Positions 48,213 through 62,529 are shown, counted from the stretch's first letter. The stretch is DNA of 64,000 bases from Caprimulgus europaeus (GCA_907165065.1 OU015528.1:75125474-75189473), one strand, 5' to 3'. Notes: generated from the letters alone by a model not told the origin. Program-made: numbers and translations.

Positions 48213-51200
48213 TACAGATAAATCCCGACCTAGATATTTTTTGACACTTGCCTGCACTTGTCATGACCAGAGACAATGTCAGGAAGTGGAATTTCTATTG
48301 CATTTCACAGTTCAGACGTGGACACGGCAACTGCAATAAAATCTACCATAAATGCTGAAGCCATCTCATAAAAAGGACTGAGCTGAGGATGGAGAGCTAA
48401 ACTCAAAATGACAGTGGGCTACACAAAAAGGAGGACTTTGTTCTTACCCCTCATGAGACAGCACACATTTTCTTACTTTCATTCTCAGCAGACATCTCAT
48501 CCAGTGCCTATCCAGTATTGCTTTTGCCACTAAAAGCTTCATATCAAAACACACTTGGCTATGTTAAAAGCTGACAAGAAGCCCATCAACCTTACAGATA
48601 CAGTAAGTGATGTTTAAAGATGACTTATCTTGACTGTTTGTTAGACAGAGTTTCGTGTCAAGGCTTCAGGCAGATCTAAAAGTTTATTCCACATCTCCCT
48701 GTGTTTAAGGGCAGCCAAATATAAACCCAAAGGCTGATTTTCTCCCAGTCTGAGAGTTCTGATACATTTGCACACATGCCAACAATAATTAAGAGAAACC
48801 ACTGTGGCCACAGAGCCCAGTTCTTGCCTGAAACATGCCTTTTGGAATAAGCTGTATTAATCTAGATGTTCAGTTATGTAGATGTAAGATCTTCCAATGC
48901 TCAAACCCTGTGCTCACTCGTTTCAGGGAAAAAAATCCACACAATACCTTGCTGAAACTTATTTGTCCTTATAGACCATGATACACACAAGTGTTCAGAG
49001 AGAGCCACAGCAGAAACAGACGCCAGCAGATGGTATTATCCTGAACAAAATCAATTAAGGACATTTACAATATGTCAAAAGTGCAGCTACAAAAACAAAG
49101 TGTAGACCTGTACATCTGTTTCTTAATGAAGCCACGAGTATCTGACAGTTAGCCAACAAACCACAAGATAAAGACTGCAGCAACACCAATAATAGATAAG
49201 GAAATGCCATACACATTCAGATTCTTCAACAGTCACAAGAAAATACATGTTGAGCATAAAGTGAGCAACCAGATACTGGAAGTCTGTATGTCATGCATAA
49301 ATGTAGCAAAAATATAAGCACACAAGTTTTTGGTATCATAGATTTTGTAAGGACTGCGATTTGCTCAGAAATTGTAGTAATGGGAGTCATATGGCAATGA
49401 TAAGTTAAGAAATACTGTTGTCTTCCATGCCACAATCCTCTGGCATGTTTAAAAGGCTGCTGTGAACCCTGTCTCCTTGCCTGAAATAAAAAGAAAAGAG
49501 CTCACAATTACCTAAAAGCTGTTTATGACATCTCTGCTGAGAACCCTGTGACATACAATGTTAGAGGCACAATGAGATGTGCAGCCAGGTACATCAATGG
49601 CCTCTTGTAGATTATATAAAACAGAAATGGACTGAGGGAATCCCAGAGTTATTTGTACAGGGAATAAAAAATTTATATTCTTGAGTTCCCCATGGAGAAG
49701 ATGAGAGGTGCAAACACTTCACAGGGGGAAAAAAATAATCTGTGCCACAGCTTCATTGCACCATGCTACTCGAGCACATTTGAAGGATAGGGACTCACTT
49801 ATGGAAGAAAAGGGTAAGACCAGTGAACACCTGCTGCTGAAGATGGCATTTAGACGACACTGTGACAGTCCCTGTAACTTTTCGTTATCGGTAGTTGCAC
49901 ATACCCGTCACTACAGAGACGGGACTGTCCCAGTCACAGTCTGCTGCAACATGATGAAAGCTCTGGTATTAAAATAGATGTTGGTATCACATCCATGTAC
50001 AACACTTGTTATTTACCTCCCAGCAAACTCATACCAAGTTTCTCCTGGGTTTGTTGCCAAACAAATAAAATATTCAGAAAGATTTACATGAAGCGTTAAT
50101 AAGGGCTGAGAGCCAGGCTTCCTTAAGGACCCTGGAAAAATATAGCCTTAGCACCAAGTGAAAAACATACTTACACTGTACATCGGAGCAACGCATCATT
50201 CATTTTTGCCTGGGCCCAGACGACAGTCTCATTAGACCAGAGATGGATAAATGACAAATGATCTAGTGAAAAATGTCACTGTGAGCCATGTAGGACTTCA
50301 TCCAAGCCGTACCACTGAAAACAGATGACTGGGTAGGGATTGTAAGGATAAAAAACATAAGGCTTTAAGAATTACATTCCTGGGGAAAAAAAAAAAGCAC
50401 TGCATATTTATATTTAATCTGCTTTGTAAATTGATTTTGTCATGGTACCTTGTCAAACCATTGAACAAACTGAATAGCTGCTTAAGCAGCATTGATAGAG
50501 ATGTGACAGATTATTCAAGCATTGTGATTCTTTCTTCTCATATATCTCATTAAGAAATGATGATTGGTTCCATTTACAGCTCTTAAGTTGAATTCCACAA
50601 CCACTGACACATGAATTCAACCTGGCATCTACCAATTTTTTATTGTTCTCAGTCAGAAATAGTTCCTGGCGAAGCGGCTCTTGCAAACCATTTTAGTGTA
50701 GTGGCTGATGCAAGACAGAAGGAAAAAAAAAATGTAACAGACTTCCCTGCTGATTTATAGCATCTATGGAATGAAAAGAAATAAAACTTCTTGTACTTTA
50801 TATTTCTCCCCTTCCCCCACTTCCTTGTTGGAGAACTATTTTTAATCTGTATCGTTTCATTAAATAAATTCACAGCACATCCCTGCAAACAACTGGGCTG
50901 GCAGAAGACACGACCTGTCCTGTGGGACACGCTCAGCCCCTTCCTCCTCTGTTGTGGAATTGCAGCCTGTTCCTCCACAGCCTTGTAACTTTATATTGCC
51001 ATTTGAAACCTCAGCGTAAGGAGCATAAAATGCTGCTATTCCAGCACGCTGCTGAGGACTGTAGGACTTTCTCAACACCCAAAGGAAAACCTTCAAGTTG
51101 TGCACATCAAAGGCAGAATTTTACAGCCACTTTGCGCCGCTACAAATGATTTAAGAGAAAATCAGAAAAGAAACAGGCCTGGTGTGCTTTTGTGTGCTGT

Positions 51201-52732
51201 CCTCTGACTTCAGGAAGATCTATTCAGAGCACCAAGCCAATGCAGGAGGACATCTCTAGGAAGACATTTTACAGACACCTCCTGAAGCCAAAACTGGTTT
51301 TTTAAAATGTTTTTACTACCAATCACCCTATATTCTATATTGCCTTAGTGTTAAAGTACCAGAATATCTAAGACACTGTTATCTCCCCAGGGGTATTGCT
51401 TAAATAATAGCAGAAAAAGGGAATTGATTACAAAAACTAAGGCACCCACCATCACAATGACATTAGCAGGGTGGGGTTTTAATTGACACAGCCTTGCAAG
51501 CCATAACTGTACAGCTGCAGAGGCAGACAGGAGTTAAATGTGGTCAGGGAAGATACTTCAATCATTTCAGCTACAGAGGGGAAGGATCCTTCACAGGCTA
51601 TCCAAGACACATCTCCTAACATCAAACACAATGTTAGTTAATTCACTAATGACTTGCTGCAGTCTAGTTTGCACCCAAAAAGCGCTAACAGACTCCATCT
51701 GCTCTGCACCACGTGAAGGGTGCTTTATCTGAACAAATAAAGCCCTGAACTGACCCGAAGGAGGATGCTTTGCTGTCTTCCAGCTGTGCTCTCCAGCTGT
51801 GCACACCTGCGGGATGTCACTACGGCACTGCACCCGACTGAGGGGTTTCTGCAGGATTTAAATAGGGGACAGAAAGTGGTGATTCAGAGCAGAGATATCA
51901 TGGAGACAGAGAAGAAGAGTAGGAAGGACCATCATGCTCAGTTCTTATTTGACTGGATTCACCCCCATAAGCTAAATTAACGGGGGTGCACTCCACAGTT
52001 CCTGTTTAAATCTTAGGCAAAGGGAGATTTTCCTGCTGATATTTAAGACGACCTACCAGAAGTGTCTCAGAAATTGAGTTAGAGGGCCATGGGGGACCTG
52101 GGGCATCACAGAGCCAAGACTCCCACCTTTGAGAGCTTTCCATAGTCTCTGGTCACAAAGGTCAAACATCATGTATTTTAGAGCAGCAGAGCAGCTGCGG
52201 AGCACTACCAAAGTCATCTTTGTTAAAGATAACAGAAGTATAAAAAAGCCACTAACTCTCATTCCATCACTGAAAGCAACTGACTGGTGAACGAGGGTAG
52301 AAACACAGAACTCCTGGTTGCACCCAGGTCTTATCTCAGTAGACTGAAGCACACAACAAGGCATCACAAAAACATCTGTCAAGAAGTCACTGCATAGACA
52401 AAGGCATTTAGGTATCAGCCAAGGACAAATACCGCCTCATCGCTGGGGATATGCTCATACTGGATTTTGGGTTACAACTCTTTATTAGAGATAATGAAGC
52501 TTAGATGATATAAGCAGGCGTGACTCTCCTGCCTTCATCCAAATGTAACCCAAACGTGAATAGAAATTCAAACTACAGAATAAATTAACAACGTTCACAA
52601 TGCTCTTCAGGAATTTTTACCAAATGGCACAAGTACATTCACTTTGCATCTATGAATTAAGCCAAACAGCATGCTGTGTAGCAAGAAACTAGCACTATAT
52701 GCCACTATATAAATAGGATTTTTAATGTGTGG

Positions 52733-52762
52733 GTATATATATATTTTATATATATACACACA
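52733..52762. repeat. (TA)n(CA)n microsatellite
   Basis: TATATATATATATTTTATATATATACACACA, an interrupted AT/AC microsatellite. Confidence 0.85.
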
Positions 52763-53082
52763 TAGACACTGTATACACTTCTCTGTATATAAAGGGCTCC
52801 TACACCTTCATCATATCCACATGGCAATGCAAGATGTTATAGCATCACACCATCTCCAGAGCAAACACTGGCACTGAAGCTGCTGGTCATGTTAGTGGCC
52901 CTTGATTGACAATGGTTAAGTGTTGCCTGGTGCAGCATACAAGCTACCCTGTCCAAAGGAACCATGTCTGTTAATTTTTGCAGTTGTGTATCTCATGAGC
53001 AAGCAGGAGGACCAAGCTGTCTCTAGAGCCAGTTAAGCTAAAAGCAAACCATTCAGAAGAGTCTTTCTTGGCATCTGCTAAC

Positions 53083-53681
53083 TGTATCCTGGGCTGCATC
53101 AAGAGAAATGTGGCCAGCAGGTCGAGGGAGGTGGTTCTCCCCCTCTACTCTGCTCTCATGAGGCCCCACCTGCAGTGCTGTGTCCAGTTCTGGAGTCCTC
53201 AGCACAGGAAAGGCATGGACCTACTGGAGTGAGTCCAGAGGAGGCCACAAGGATGATCAGAGGGTGGGAGCACCTCTCCTATGAGGACAGGCTGAGAGAG
53301 TTGGGGCTGTTCAGCCTGGAGAAGAGAAGGCTCCAGGCAGATCTTATAGCAGCCTTCCAGTACCTGAAGGGGGCCTACAGGAAAGCTGGGGAGGGACTTT
53401 TGACAAGGGCAGGTAGTGATAGAACAAGGGGTAATGGCTTTAAACTGGAAGAGGGGAGACTGAGATTAGATATTAGGAAGAAATTCTTTCCTGTGAGGGT
53501 GGTGAGACACTGGAACAGGTTGCCCAGAGAAGTTGTGGATGCTCCTCCCTGGAAGTGTTTAAGGCCAGGTTGGATGAGGCTTTGCGCAGCCTGGTCTAGT
53601 GGAAGGTGTCCCTGCTGATGGCGGGGGGGTTGGTACTAGATGATTTTTAAGGTCCCTTCCAACCCAAACCATACTGTGATT
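53083..53681 (+). mobile_element. CR1 LINE, 5'-truncated, about 600 bp
   Basis: This starts at TATCCTGGGCTGCATCAAG (ILGCIK of the ORF2 C-terminal region) and ends after AAGGTCCCTTCCAACCCAAACC. The frame 53175-53618 carries [49 protein letters not shown] and [17 protein letters not shown], which is the standard CR1 ORF2 end, then drifts out of register in its last 20 or so residues. It is opposite in strand to CAMK1D and is the least decayed copy in the window by eye. Confidence 0.94.
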
Positions 53682-55684
53682 TCCCTGTAGCTGAATCTCA
53701 TTTCTCTGCTTTGCCGCAGACCTCTCCCTTTTGGTTTTCCCCCAGTGCAGCTCCACTCACCTGCAGAAGGAACATACTCTCAGTTTTGGTACTCATTATA
53801 TTCTCTTTCAGCAGCGCCAGAAGGACACGCGTTTGCTTTCTGGGCACAAATCATCTCAGCTGTCACTCAGAAATCTTAGAGTCACTTTATTTTCTTTCCA
53901 TTAAAAATAGAAAATTCTTCAGAGAAACTGATTCAATGGACTTACCTACAAAGCTCTGTGAGGTGTTTTTTTTCAGGGTCTCTCTGTTAAGAGCAGAGGA
54001 TTTATGTCCATGACATAAATTACACAGCTACAGCCAGGAAAATTAGTCAGTAACATTACTCCAGATACACCTCAATGTACCCAGGAGCAGAAGCCTCTCT
54101 GCAGCAGGCAGTACCTGCATGTCCTGTGTCTACATGCTTTTGAGAACCCTGTTTTTTTCAGCTCATATCTTAGTACATTCTCCCCCAACATGTAAATATA
54201 TAGCCTCCTGCTTCCTAAAAAGCATAAGTCAGATCTGTGACATGAGACATTTCCCTGAGTTATTCCTCTTGTGCCCCACTGTCTGGGCCATTCAGCCAAC
54301 AGCAGTCACACCATTATTCTGCTCCATAAATGTTTTTATCTAAGCACCATTTTTCTCATGGTGCATCAAGCAACTCGGCTAACAAGCTGCATGTTGTTTG
54401 CCTCCCTCTTCTCTGCCTAAAGAAGAGGGGCACACATGTGCAGACATCTTCTAGTAGGGGTTTTTATGGTTTGGGTTTGTTGGGTTTTTTTTACTTTTGG
54501 AAGCATTTTATGTTGGGAAGGCGAGTTTGTTTGCTTTGTAATATTCAGGTTGCTATGTAATTATGCTAGAGAAGGTGTCTCAAAACAATGTGGCTTGGAC
54601 ACAGAGAAGGAGGTAGTGATTTTAATAATGATGATCATCATCCTATGGAGAAGCTCAACAGTGTCAGATTTTTCCCCTCAAAAAATGCTGCATCTCCTGA
54701 ACAGATTAATTACATTCCTACTGCAAGAAATCCCACTTATGCAGAGGTGTGAGGCTGACGATGATCCCAGAGCTTTAGATAGTCTTTTAGGTATCTCAGG
54801 CCCCAGCTACCAAATGTCCCAAAGTAAAAGACAAAGCCTTTGAATGTGATCATGTATTTTGCAAGAAAACAGGGTAGGAAGCACAAAACAAGTTTAATAT
54901 GTTCACAGCATCTTCTGCCATTGACAGCACACACCAAGCACTCTGCTGTGCCTGAAATTTCCAAAACGCTGCAGGCTTCCTGGCTGGGCATATTGTACTG
55001 ATTTACTTATGCTGCGAGGCAGGAGAAGACAAGAGCGAGCAGTCAGAGGAAATCTCCAAGCCAACTCAATACAACATTATTCAGGGATGCTCCAGCAGTC
55101 TCTCCTGACTACAGCTGAATTTGATTACCAGCCTGTGCAGTCCCCAGAGGAGTTTTCCACGTGGCCACAAATCCTCTAAGCACTCTTCTCCCCCACCCCC
55201 CACCTCCCTTCTATGTTGTTAGGGTTTTTCTATGTTATTTTGGGTTTTCCACAGTTTTTCATCCAATAGTTTTCTTCATTTTCAGCCCTTGCCTATCACA
55301 GGGGGCATGGCAGTGTCACACCTAATGAGTTTGGTTGGAAAGCTGATGTCTGGTTGAAGCCTGGTCCCTTGAATTATTTATACTGGGATGGGAGGATGGG
55401 ATCCTACTGGGAGCAATCCCACATTACCCCAGGAACTACTTGGTCTGCTCAAGCTCTTTATAGCTCTGGGAAGACCTTGATTCCTCTGAGCCTCTCTGAA
55501 ACAACACAGCAATAAAGCACCTGCACTGTTACAACAGCATACAGAAAGCACTTTGAATTTTCAAACTTTAACTACTAAAAACTAATTATATGTGACGACT
55601 CTGGGTGAATCACATATAAATAAATATATTTTGAAGACATTGGTGCTGACACAGTGCCCGCTATAAAAAGAAGCAAGACAGTCC

Positions 55685-55910
55685 ACTGCATAAGGCTGGA
55701 GTTAAGATTCAGGCTCAGCTCTGGGTTTACTACTGACACACTTTCTCATCTTTAACAAAACACTGTTAGCATTTTTGTTTTATTTATTTAGATTGTGAGT
55801 TCTTCTGGGTACAAACAGTCTTTTACTCTGGTGTTTGGAATATTCCTGGTTCAACAGTGCCTGATCTCATTTGAGGCCAGTAAAAGGCATAGTAATAAAA
55901 CCCCCAAGTA
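55685..55910 (+). mobile_element. Near full-length ancient amniote SINE, sense strand
   Basis: Head: GAGTTAAGATTCAGGCTCAGCTCTGGG, then CTGACACACTTTCTCATC. Tail: AGATTGTGAGTTCTTCTGGG, CAGTCTTTTACTCTGGTGTTTGG, CAGTGCCTGATCTCATTTGAGGCC, then AATAAAAC. This follows the known amniote pattern GATTGTAAGCTCTTTGGGGCAGGGACTGTCTTTTACT..., CAGTGCCTAGCAC..., ending in an AATAATAA-type tail. About 220 bp is recognisable, with a short deletion in the core. Confidence 0.65.
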
Positions 55911-58900
55911 TTTTAGACCCTTTATATTTCACTTGCTAGTGTCCCACCCTCAAATACACACTGGCTTTCCAGCCTTGGCAAATCTTTACATTTAAGCACA
56001 AGCAGCTATGTTGTTTTATTTTGTACTACCCTTAAAAAGCCCATCCATTTCTGCAACCAGTAAAGCAGCTGGTGGGAGAAGGATGGCCACATTGCTCAAG
56101 TGCATGTGCCATCAGGTGGGCAGGCAGGGTTTAAACAAGCTGCCCAGCTAACACATGCCAACATCACAGAATGACTCTGCAGCACTCTGTGGTACTGTCC
56201 TAAGGGACATACCTGCCATGTCTGGGGAACCCTTCCTTTGGAGCTCCTGAGAAGACCCACAAACCGCTGATGAACAAGGATGGTATTACTCTCCTTACTC
56301 TCCAAACTGCCACATCAATCCTCACAAAACAAACACAGAGGTTAAAGGCTCTCAGACCTCAGACTTTTCACGGGTCCTGACCTCGCTCCACTCCTACCAG
56401 CCACAGATGAAATTTCTAGGTCCTCTGTACTCCAACAACTGAGCATCAGATGATTCCCAATTTATGTGTATTCAGGCTTGAAAGAACCTACCTTCAAATG
56501 CTCAGCCTAAATTAGAGAGAGGGTTAAGAGCAGGACAATAAGAAGAATCCATGGCAAGTAGAAAAAGTACAAAGGCAAAGGGTCTGGAGGAGAGGTGCCA
56601 CCACTGCACCCTGATGGTAAATGCAGTTAAAAGCACTTCCCCTTCATTCCTCCTGGAATCTGTAAGTGGACTGAAATTATTTAGTTTATCTCCAACTGGG
56701 AATGTAAGAAAATCAAAACAAAAAGAAAAATAAATTCTCAGTACATCTAAGCCAGCACGTTTTCTCTCATGTGCTTCTACCCCTTTTGACTCTTGAAAAA
56801 GGTATTTTAAGAACTACCTTCATGGTTATGTAATCCAATTATCCAGAACTATTTTTCTTTAAATGAGACATGATATTGCCCAGGAAAAAAGCAAGCAAAA
56901 CCAGTGACCTGTTGTTACAGAGGATCTCCAGCCCTGTGCTCAGCTGTTCTACACACAGATCAGTAGCTTCCCAGTAGCTTGTTCTTAGCACATCCAGTGT
57001 TAAAAAAAAACAAACAAACAAAAACCCCCCAGCTTTTTAACTCAGACAAAAAATTCTGCTAAAGAATATTATTTTAATTTAACCTCATACAATCTGTTTG
57101 GTGAGTAATCCTGGCACAAAACTCAATACACAGCTTTCAACATGAAAACATCAGTGAAGGGCCTTGAAAAGTTTATTAACAATCTGTTATTTATAGTTTT
57201 ATTTTTAAAAAAAGATTGACACAACATTCAGAGGAAAATTATAGGAACCGCCAAGTCAGATAACAAAAAAAACATATCACTGTTAAGATTTGATAGAAAG
57301 GTTTTAAGGAACAGTATGATTTCTAGAAAAGAGAAATATTCTGATTGCTAAGCTATTTGTCATTCAAGAACAGCCCAGTCACACACATGTTTCCAAATTA
57401 TTGTTGTTGCTGTTAATTATTATTTACAGAAAAGTGCTGAAATTCAAGGTGGTTTGAATTCCAACGAAAATGACAGATCGCTGCCCTAACAAACTTTTTA
57501 ACCCTCCTCTCACTCATTACCTGTTTACTAACAGTACCCATTTAGTTCCAACTTGTTTTCATGCTATCTAAAATGACTAGAAAATTAGGTCCTATTAAGT
57601 AATCATGAATATAAACTGTGACTCACTGGTTAAGTGAATACCATTACTGGCAATAAATTCAGAATCCTATTATAAATGCTTGTTATTGTCAAGCAAACCA
57701 AAACAATACCAGTTTATTCAATATTAATTGTATCCTTGGATGCTCAAAAGGATTAAATAACTCTGATATTCTGCACGTAGTCAGGAGAATTGTGTGTGGA
57801 GAGCAACAAAAATAATTGGGGTCAGTCAGCAAGGTAGAGAGAAAAAGAGACAAAAAGGAAGGGAAAAAAAACATTAAAGAGATATTTCAGTTCCTATGTG
57901 AAAGCAGATGGAGGGTGAAGGAAGCAGACAGGCTGCTCCAGATGGTGGGAGCGGCGATGAAGAAGGCTCTCACACCCACTGTGTTGTGGCTGGGATGGGA
58001 AGAATAGACTTTTGGTTAAAGGATCACTGTAGGACTCTAAAGGGTTGGGTTCAGCTCCATCCACTACCTCTCCCCACCAGGTCTTCAGACCCTCTGGGTT
58101 TTGTTTGTTGTCAGCTATCTCTGTGGCTGACAAAAAATACCAATATTTTTATGCATGCTTTGCCCTCAGCTCACATCTACACGAAGAGGAGTTGTGGACT
58201 TGGTATGGGTTATATTGAAGTCTTGAGCAGTTTTGGCCTAAGCAAGGATCACATTTTCCTCAGCCCCGTGCAAAAAAAATAGGTGAAAAAAGCCCAAATA
58301 CCCTTTTCCAACCCTACCCAAACACGTTACTGTCACCTTGGGGGTCAAACACACATCTTGGTTGCACAGGCATGCAGGTGAGCAGGTGTCCTCTGGCAGC
58401 AGGGAGCTCAGACAGTACAAAAATGAACGTGGCAAAGAACAGCCATGGAAAAAGAGAGAAGATAGGGCAAAAAGAGAATTTAGTAGAAAACAAGGCTCAT
58501 TAGGAAGCATGAGCTGACAATATAGCAAACTGGATGTCTCCAAAATTATGTATTTACCTGAAAGCCATTGACTATTAAGTATTTTGGAATCTTATTATTA
58601 GATTATGAAAGAAAATTGACCTTTATGCTATACTGGTGCCCCAAATGAGCACTGTCCAAAACACACCTATGAACCATGCTTGGAGAGCTGTCAAAAATCC
58701 CTTCTCACCAATGACTGCAGATTTTTTTCCCAATCCTCTCCATCAACTTTTAAATCCATTGGCCATCTTGCTTTTCTTTTTTTTCCCATTTCAATTCCAG
58801 CTGAATGTTCAAACCTGTTATTTTCTGTAACTGCTCAAGGGAGACCAACAATCTACATTATAGGATACTACAATTCACATTACAAATAGTAGAAACTCAT

Positions 58901-59355
58901 TATTTTTAAGCCTCCAAGAACACACTGGATAGTAAACTATGCCACACAATCGCAAAGAGGATCACTTAAAACAAAAGTGTCACCTTAAAGGAGTCCTAAC
59001 AGTATTTTTCTGTTTGCCCTGTATAGAGCACACAAAGTAAAACATCTGAGTTGTTTCACAGCAATAAGTTAAATATTAATACTTGGACCTCAGCTTTCAC
59101 TCCTCCTCCCACAGATGCTAGAAAGGTGCTGTAGGTGCCACACACCTTCTAGCACGAATTATCCCTAACCCCACAGGGCTTTCGTTAGCCTTGTCCCCCA
59201 TGAAGGTTTGAGTAACCAAGAACAGATGAGAGCATGAGGTGGAACAGCTCATGAAAAGCCTGAGTGTGTGTGTGAGACTGCATGTAGGGGGAGATACCAT
59301 GAAGGACTTGAGAGGACAAAAAACACAGGAGACAGCACCTAAGAGTTTGTGACAA

Positions 59356-59379
59356 TGTGTGTGTGTGTGAGAGAGAGAC

Positions 59380-59416
<37 letters not shown>
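59356..59416 (+). repeat. (GT)n(GA)n compound microsatellite
   Basis: Seven GT units (59356-59369) are followed by a GA run with two GACA interruptions, then about 15 uninterrupted GA units to 59416. On the minus strand the run gives a long Ser-Leu open frame that is only the translated microsatellite. Confidence 0.92.
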
Positions 59417-59419
<3 letters not shown>

Positions 59420-59884
59420 AAAACAGATGTGAGAGCAGGACGTGGAGTGACTTCATTTCACAGTGTGAATGAGCACGTATGGGTGCGTAGAAGAATCACA
59501 AAGAACACCAGGAACCCATCAAATGGTGTAAGGGTATAGAGGAGACACAGCACACAGATGAACCAAAAATTACAGTACAGCCCCTGAGAAAACAGAACCA
59601 CCTATAGGTTTTGTCTATACTGTACTTTAGGAGCATACTGGACACATCACTGAAGCATATTTGTCTTCCCACCCAGCTCTTATTATGTTATAGCAATATC
59701 CATGCAACTCCCTGTGTTATCATTACTAAGCTTTAAGGAATCTACTGCATTAGTTTTAAGGACAGCACCAATATTTCCATAGTTACTAAGCTTGAGCCTT
59801 TCTAAATATTATAACTTCATCATAACTCTAACATCAATAAGGCCTAATGACAGATAACCTTAGAAATGCGGGGCTGATCCAATT

Positions 59885-60273
59885 ATCATAGAATTACAGA
59901 ATGGTTTGGGTTGGAAGGGACCTTAAAAATCATCCAGTTCCAACCCCCCTGCCATCAGCATGGACACCTTCCACTAGACCAGGTTGTTCAAAGCCTCATC
60001 CAACCTGGCCTTGATCACTTCCAGGGAGGAGCATCCACAGCTTCCCTGGGCAACCTGTTCCAGTGTCTCACCACCCTCACAGGAAAGAATTTCTTCCTAA
60101 TACCTCACCTCAATCTCCTCTCTTCCAGTTTAAAGCCATTGCCCCTTGTTCTATCACTCCCTGCCCTTGTCAAAAGTCCCTCCCCAGCTTTCTTGTAGCC
60201 CCTTCAGGTACTGGAAGGCTGCTATGAGATCTCCCTGGAGCCTTCTCTTCTCCAGGCTGAACAGCCCCAACAA
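59885..60273 (-). mobile_element. CR1 LINE, 5'-truncated, about 390 bp
   Basis: The sequence begins TCATAGAATTACAGAATGG, followed by GGTTGGAAGGGACCTTAAA and CCAACCCCCCTGCCATCAGC, which is the reverse complement of the CR1 3' end. It continues through the ORF2 C-terminal codons to CTCCAGGCTGAACAGCCCC, where homology stops. It is the same subfamily as the 23.7, 45.6 and 53.1 kb copies but in the CAMK1D sense orientation. Confidence 0.93.
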
Positions 60274-60846
60274 TTATGCAGACCAAATGACTGAAGGCTT
60301 TCCTCTTTGGCTGGTGAATGACATGGTATATCTTACTACTTCTTGGAATGTCAAAATCTGAGCTTTAAAATGCCTCAGACATAGTATCATTAAAAGACGG
60401 AGAAAAAAAGCTATTTCAGTGATCATTCATCGTCTTATCAGATTCCTGCTATTGTGAAACTTCACATCTCTCAAGGGCTGGGGCAGAAATCCCCCTCTCC
60501 AGGCAGGCCTGCAAACTGAGTAGAGCTACAATAGGTGAATTTGTGGAAATTTTAAAAGATAAGCAGTTAGTCAGATCCTCTTTCTTGACTTGAAAGGGAC
60601 TCTAAATTACATCAGCTGAGAATCTGGCCCACTGCTATGATTTTATTTTATCCTTCTTGTCTTTCTTTTTAGCTACTTCTTTAGGATTTATAATTTCACT
60701 TTCAATGGCTCCATATTGAACAGGTCCAGTTTTAAGAACAGTCACCCACTGAACCTGCACACACAGAGCATGGATCACTGCCATGTTACTGCAGTCCTAC
60801 ACAGACCAGCCCTGCCAAAATGAAGCAGCTCAAGGATCAGGACCAT

Positions 60847-60905
60847 TAGATATATTTGTTATAAAATATATATTTTATATATTTATATTTTGTTTATAAT
60901 AGATT
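60847..60905. repeat. AT-rich simple sequence
   Basis: TTAGATATATTTGTTATAAAATATATATTTTATATATTTATATTTTG, nearly pure A/T with short palindromes such as AAAATATATATTTT. Confidence 0.8.
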
Positions 60906-62529
60906 ATATTTTCTGCATTAATATTACCAAAATATTTAGTTGACACTCTGGTAGCCAAGAGGCTGCAGCCACCAATTAAGACCCTATATGCCTAGGGACT
61001 GTGTAACTACAGACCAGGGGAAATGCAGGTCTGGGTACCGTCTGAGCCAGCCACTGCATTGCTGAGAACTTCCCTAGGAAAACACTATTGCTCAACAGCA
61101 CCGAGCAGAGCAAACAACGCAGACCTCAGCCACCAAAGGAAACAATACTTTGGGTGGAAAAATCTACTTTCTTACATCTGGAGGTGATGGCCAATTAAGT
61201 TGCCTATTTCAGGATCAATGTGGCCAGACATGATTTACATGGATGTATAAATAATTAATTTTGGCTCTGGAAGAGAGTGCTGGGTGCTCATTAGAGGTTC
61301 CTTGAAGCCCAAATGATATAATGATTAACCAAGTTAGGTTCTTTTTAACAATTCCAGCAATTTCAATTCTCCCATGTTAAAGATCTGCTGAAAAGCTTTT
61401 ATTCAGATGAAAGACTCCTTTCAGAGAACAAATCATTAATAGAGTATACACATAGATTTAACATTCACAAATCAATGCACTTGACATAAAATACGCTTTT
61501 AAATTTTCTCTTTCACTTTCTTCCCTGATTTGGGGGCTTAGTGCTTTTATTTCTCAAACCAATTTTAGCACAGGCAGTTAAGACTGCTGCATGAAAAAGG
61601 GCTGCTTTTCTGTTAAAAGTGCTTTTAGCACTTTGGCATCCTGAAATGGAAGGTGGCAGAGAAATGCAAAAGTACATTAATCCAGTGCATCTCATCTGAC
61701 ACACCAAGTTTTTCACTCCAAGCCCATCCATACCAGAGAAAAATCTATTAGAGAGTGAGATCAACTGATGGATGTCCAACACGGTTCAGCCTTACAGTGC
61801 AGGAGGGGTCAAGGCAGATTTTATCCCTGCTCCTAAATAATGCCAGAGGAAAACATTTTGGTCCAGATGCTTTAAAGGTATTTAGATTTTTCATTAATTC
61901 TTATTTAAGTACTTTTTTGTCAATAACTAGGAATGTGTCCTATCATTTGGACTCCTACATCATGTGTATCTGCTGCTCGAGTCAGTGACCAGACCTGCAC
62001 TGCCTTTGGCAAGAAGGGAACAGGTACTTCCATGATTTCCACAGTGATGGCTTAAATTTTTTTAGAAGTTTCACACCCTGCTAAGTCACACCAGAGCTGG
62101 TGGGAACTGCAGATGGGTGGCCAAGGACAGAACCAAAACTCATATTCAAATCTTCTAATTATCAGCCTGCTCTCTGAAACTAAGGAATGCACAACCAGAA
62201 TGCAACCAATGTGTAGGCTGTTAAATGCACATACATTCATAATTAATATGGCTATGTCTGGAAAAGAAAACAGCTCTATTTACCTTATACAGGCCCAGGA
62301 CTGTGATCCAGTTATTTTAATTTTCTAAAACTTTCTAAATTGACAAATCAAATTTAAAGACTTCACAGCTTCCACTCTCATCAGAAAGGACTTACCCCAA
62401 TCTGCCAGGCTAAGACAATGGTTAATAGTTTAAGATGCTAATTGGCCATATTTAATGAGTTTAATTTGGAACAGGCATGCTAATATGCATAATTATTAAC
62501 TCTGACCAGCTGTACCTTCCTTGGGACCT

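Larger units (their letters stand above)
46737..53082. other. Intron, mostly unique sequence
   Basis: SINE relic at 47.5 kb, 14-bp minisatellite at 47.7 kb, a palindromic repeat relic at 48.2 kb and a TA/CA microsatellite at 52.7 kb. From 48.3 to 52.7 kb I see nothing beyond ordinary AT-rich intron. Confidence 0.55.
53682..59884. other. Intron, mostly unique sequence
   Basis: The ancient SINE at 55.7 kb and the GT/GA microsatellite at 59.4 kb are the only elements recognised. The AT-rich stretch at 57.0-57.9 kb is free of visible repeats. No coding region is supported. Confidence 0.55.

Noticed and set aside
59118-59456. Minus-strand frame with a Ser-Leu repeat
   Set aside because: It is the translated GA microsatellite, not a protein.
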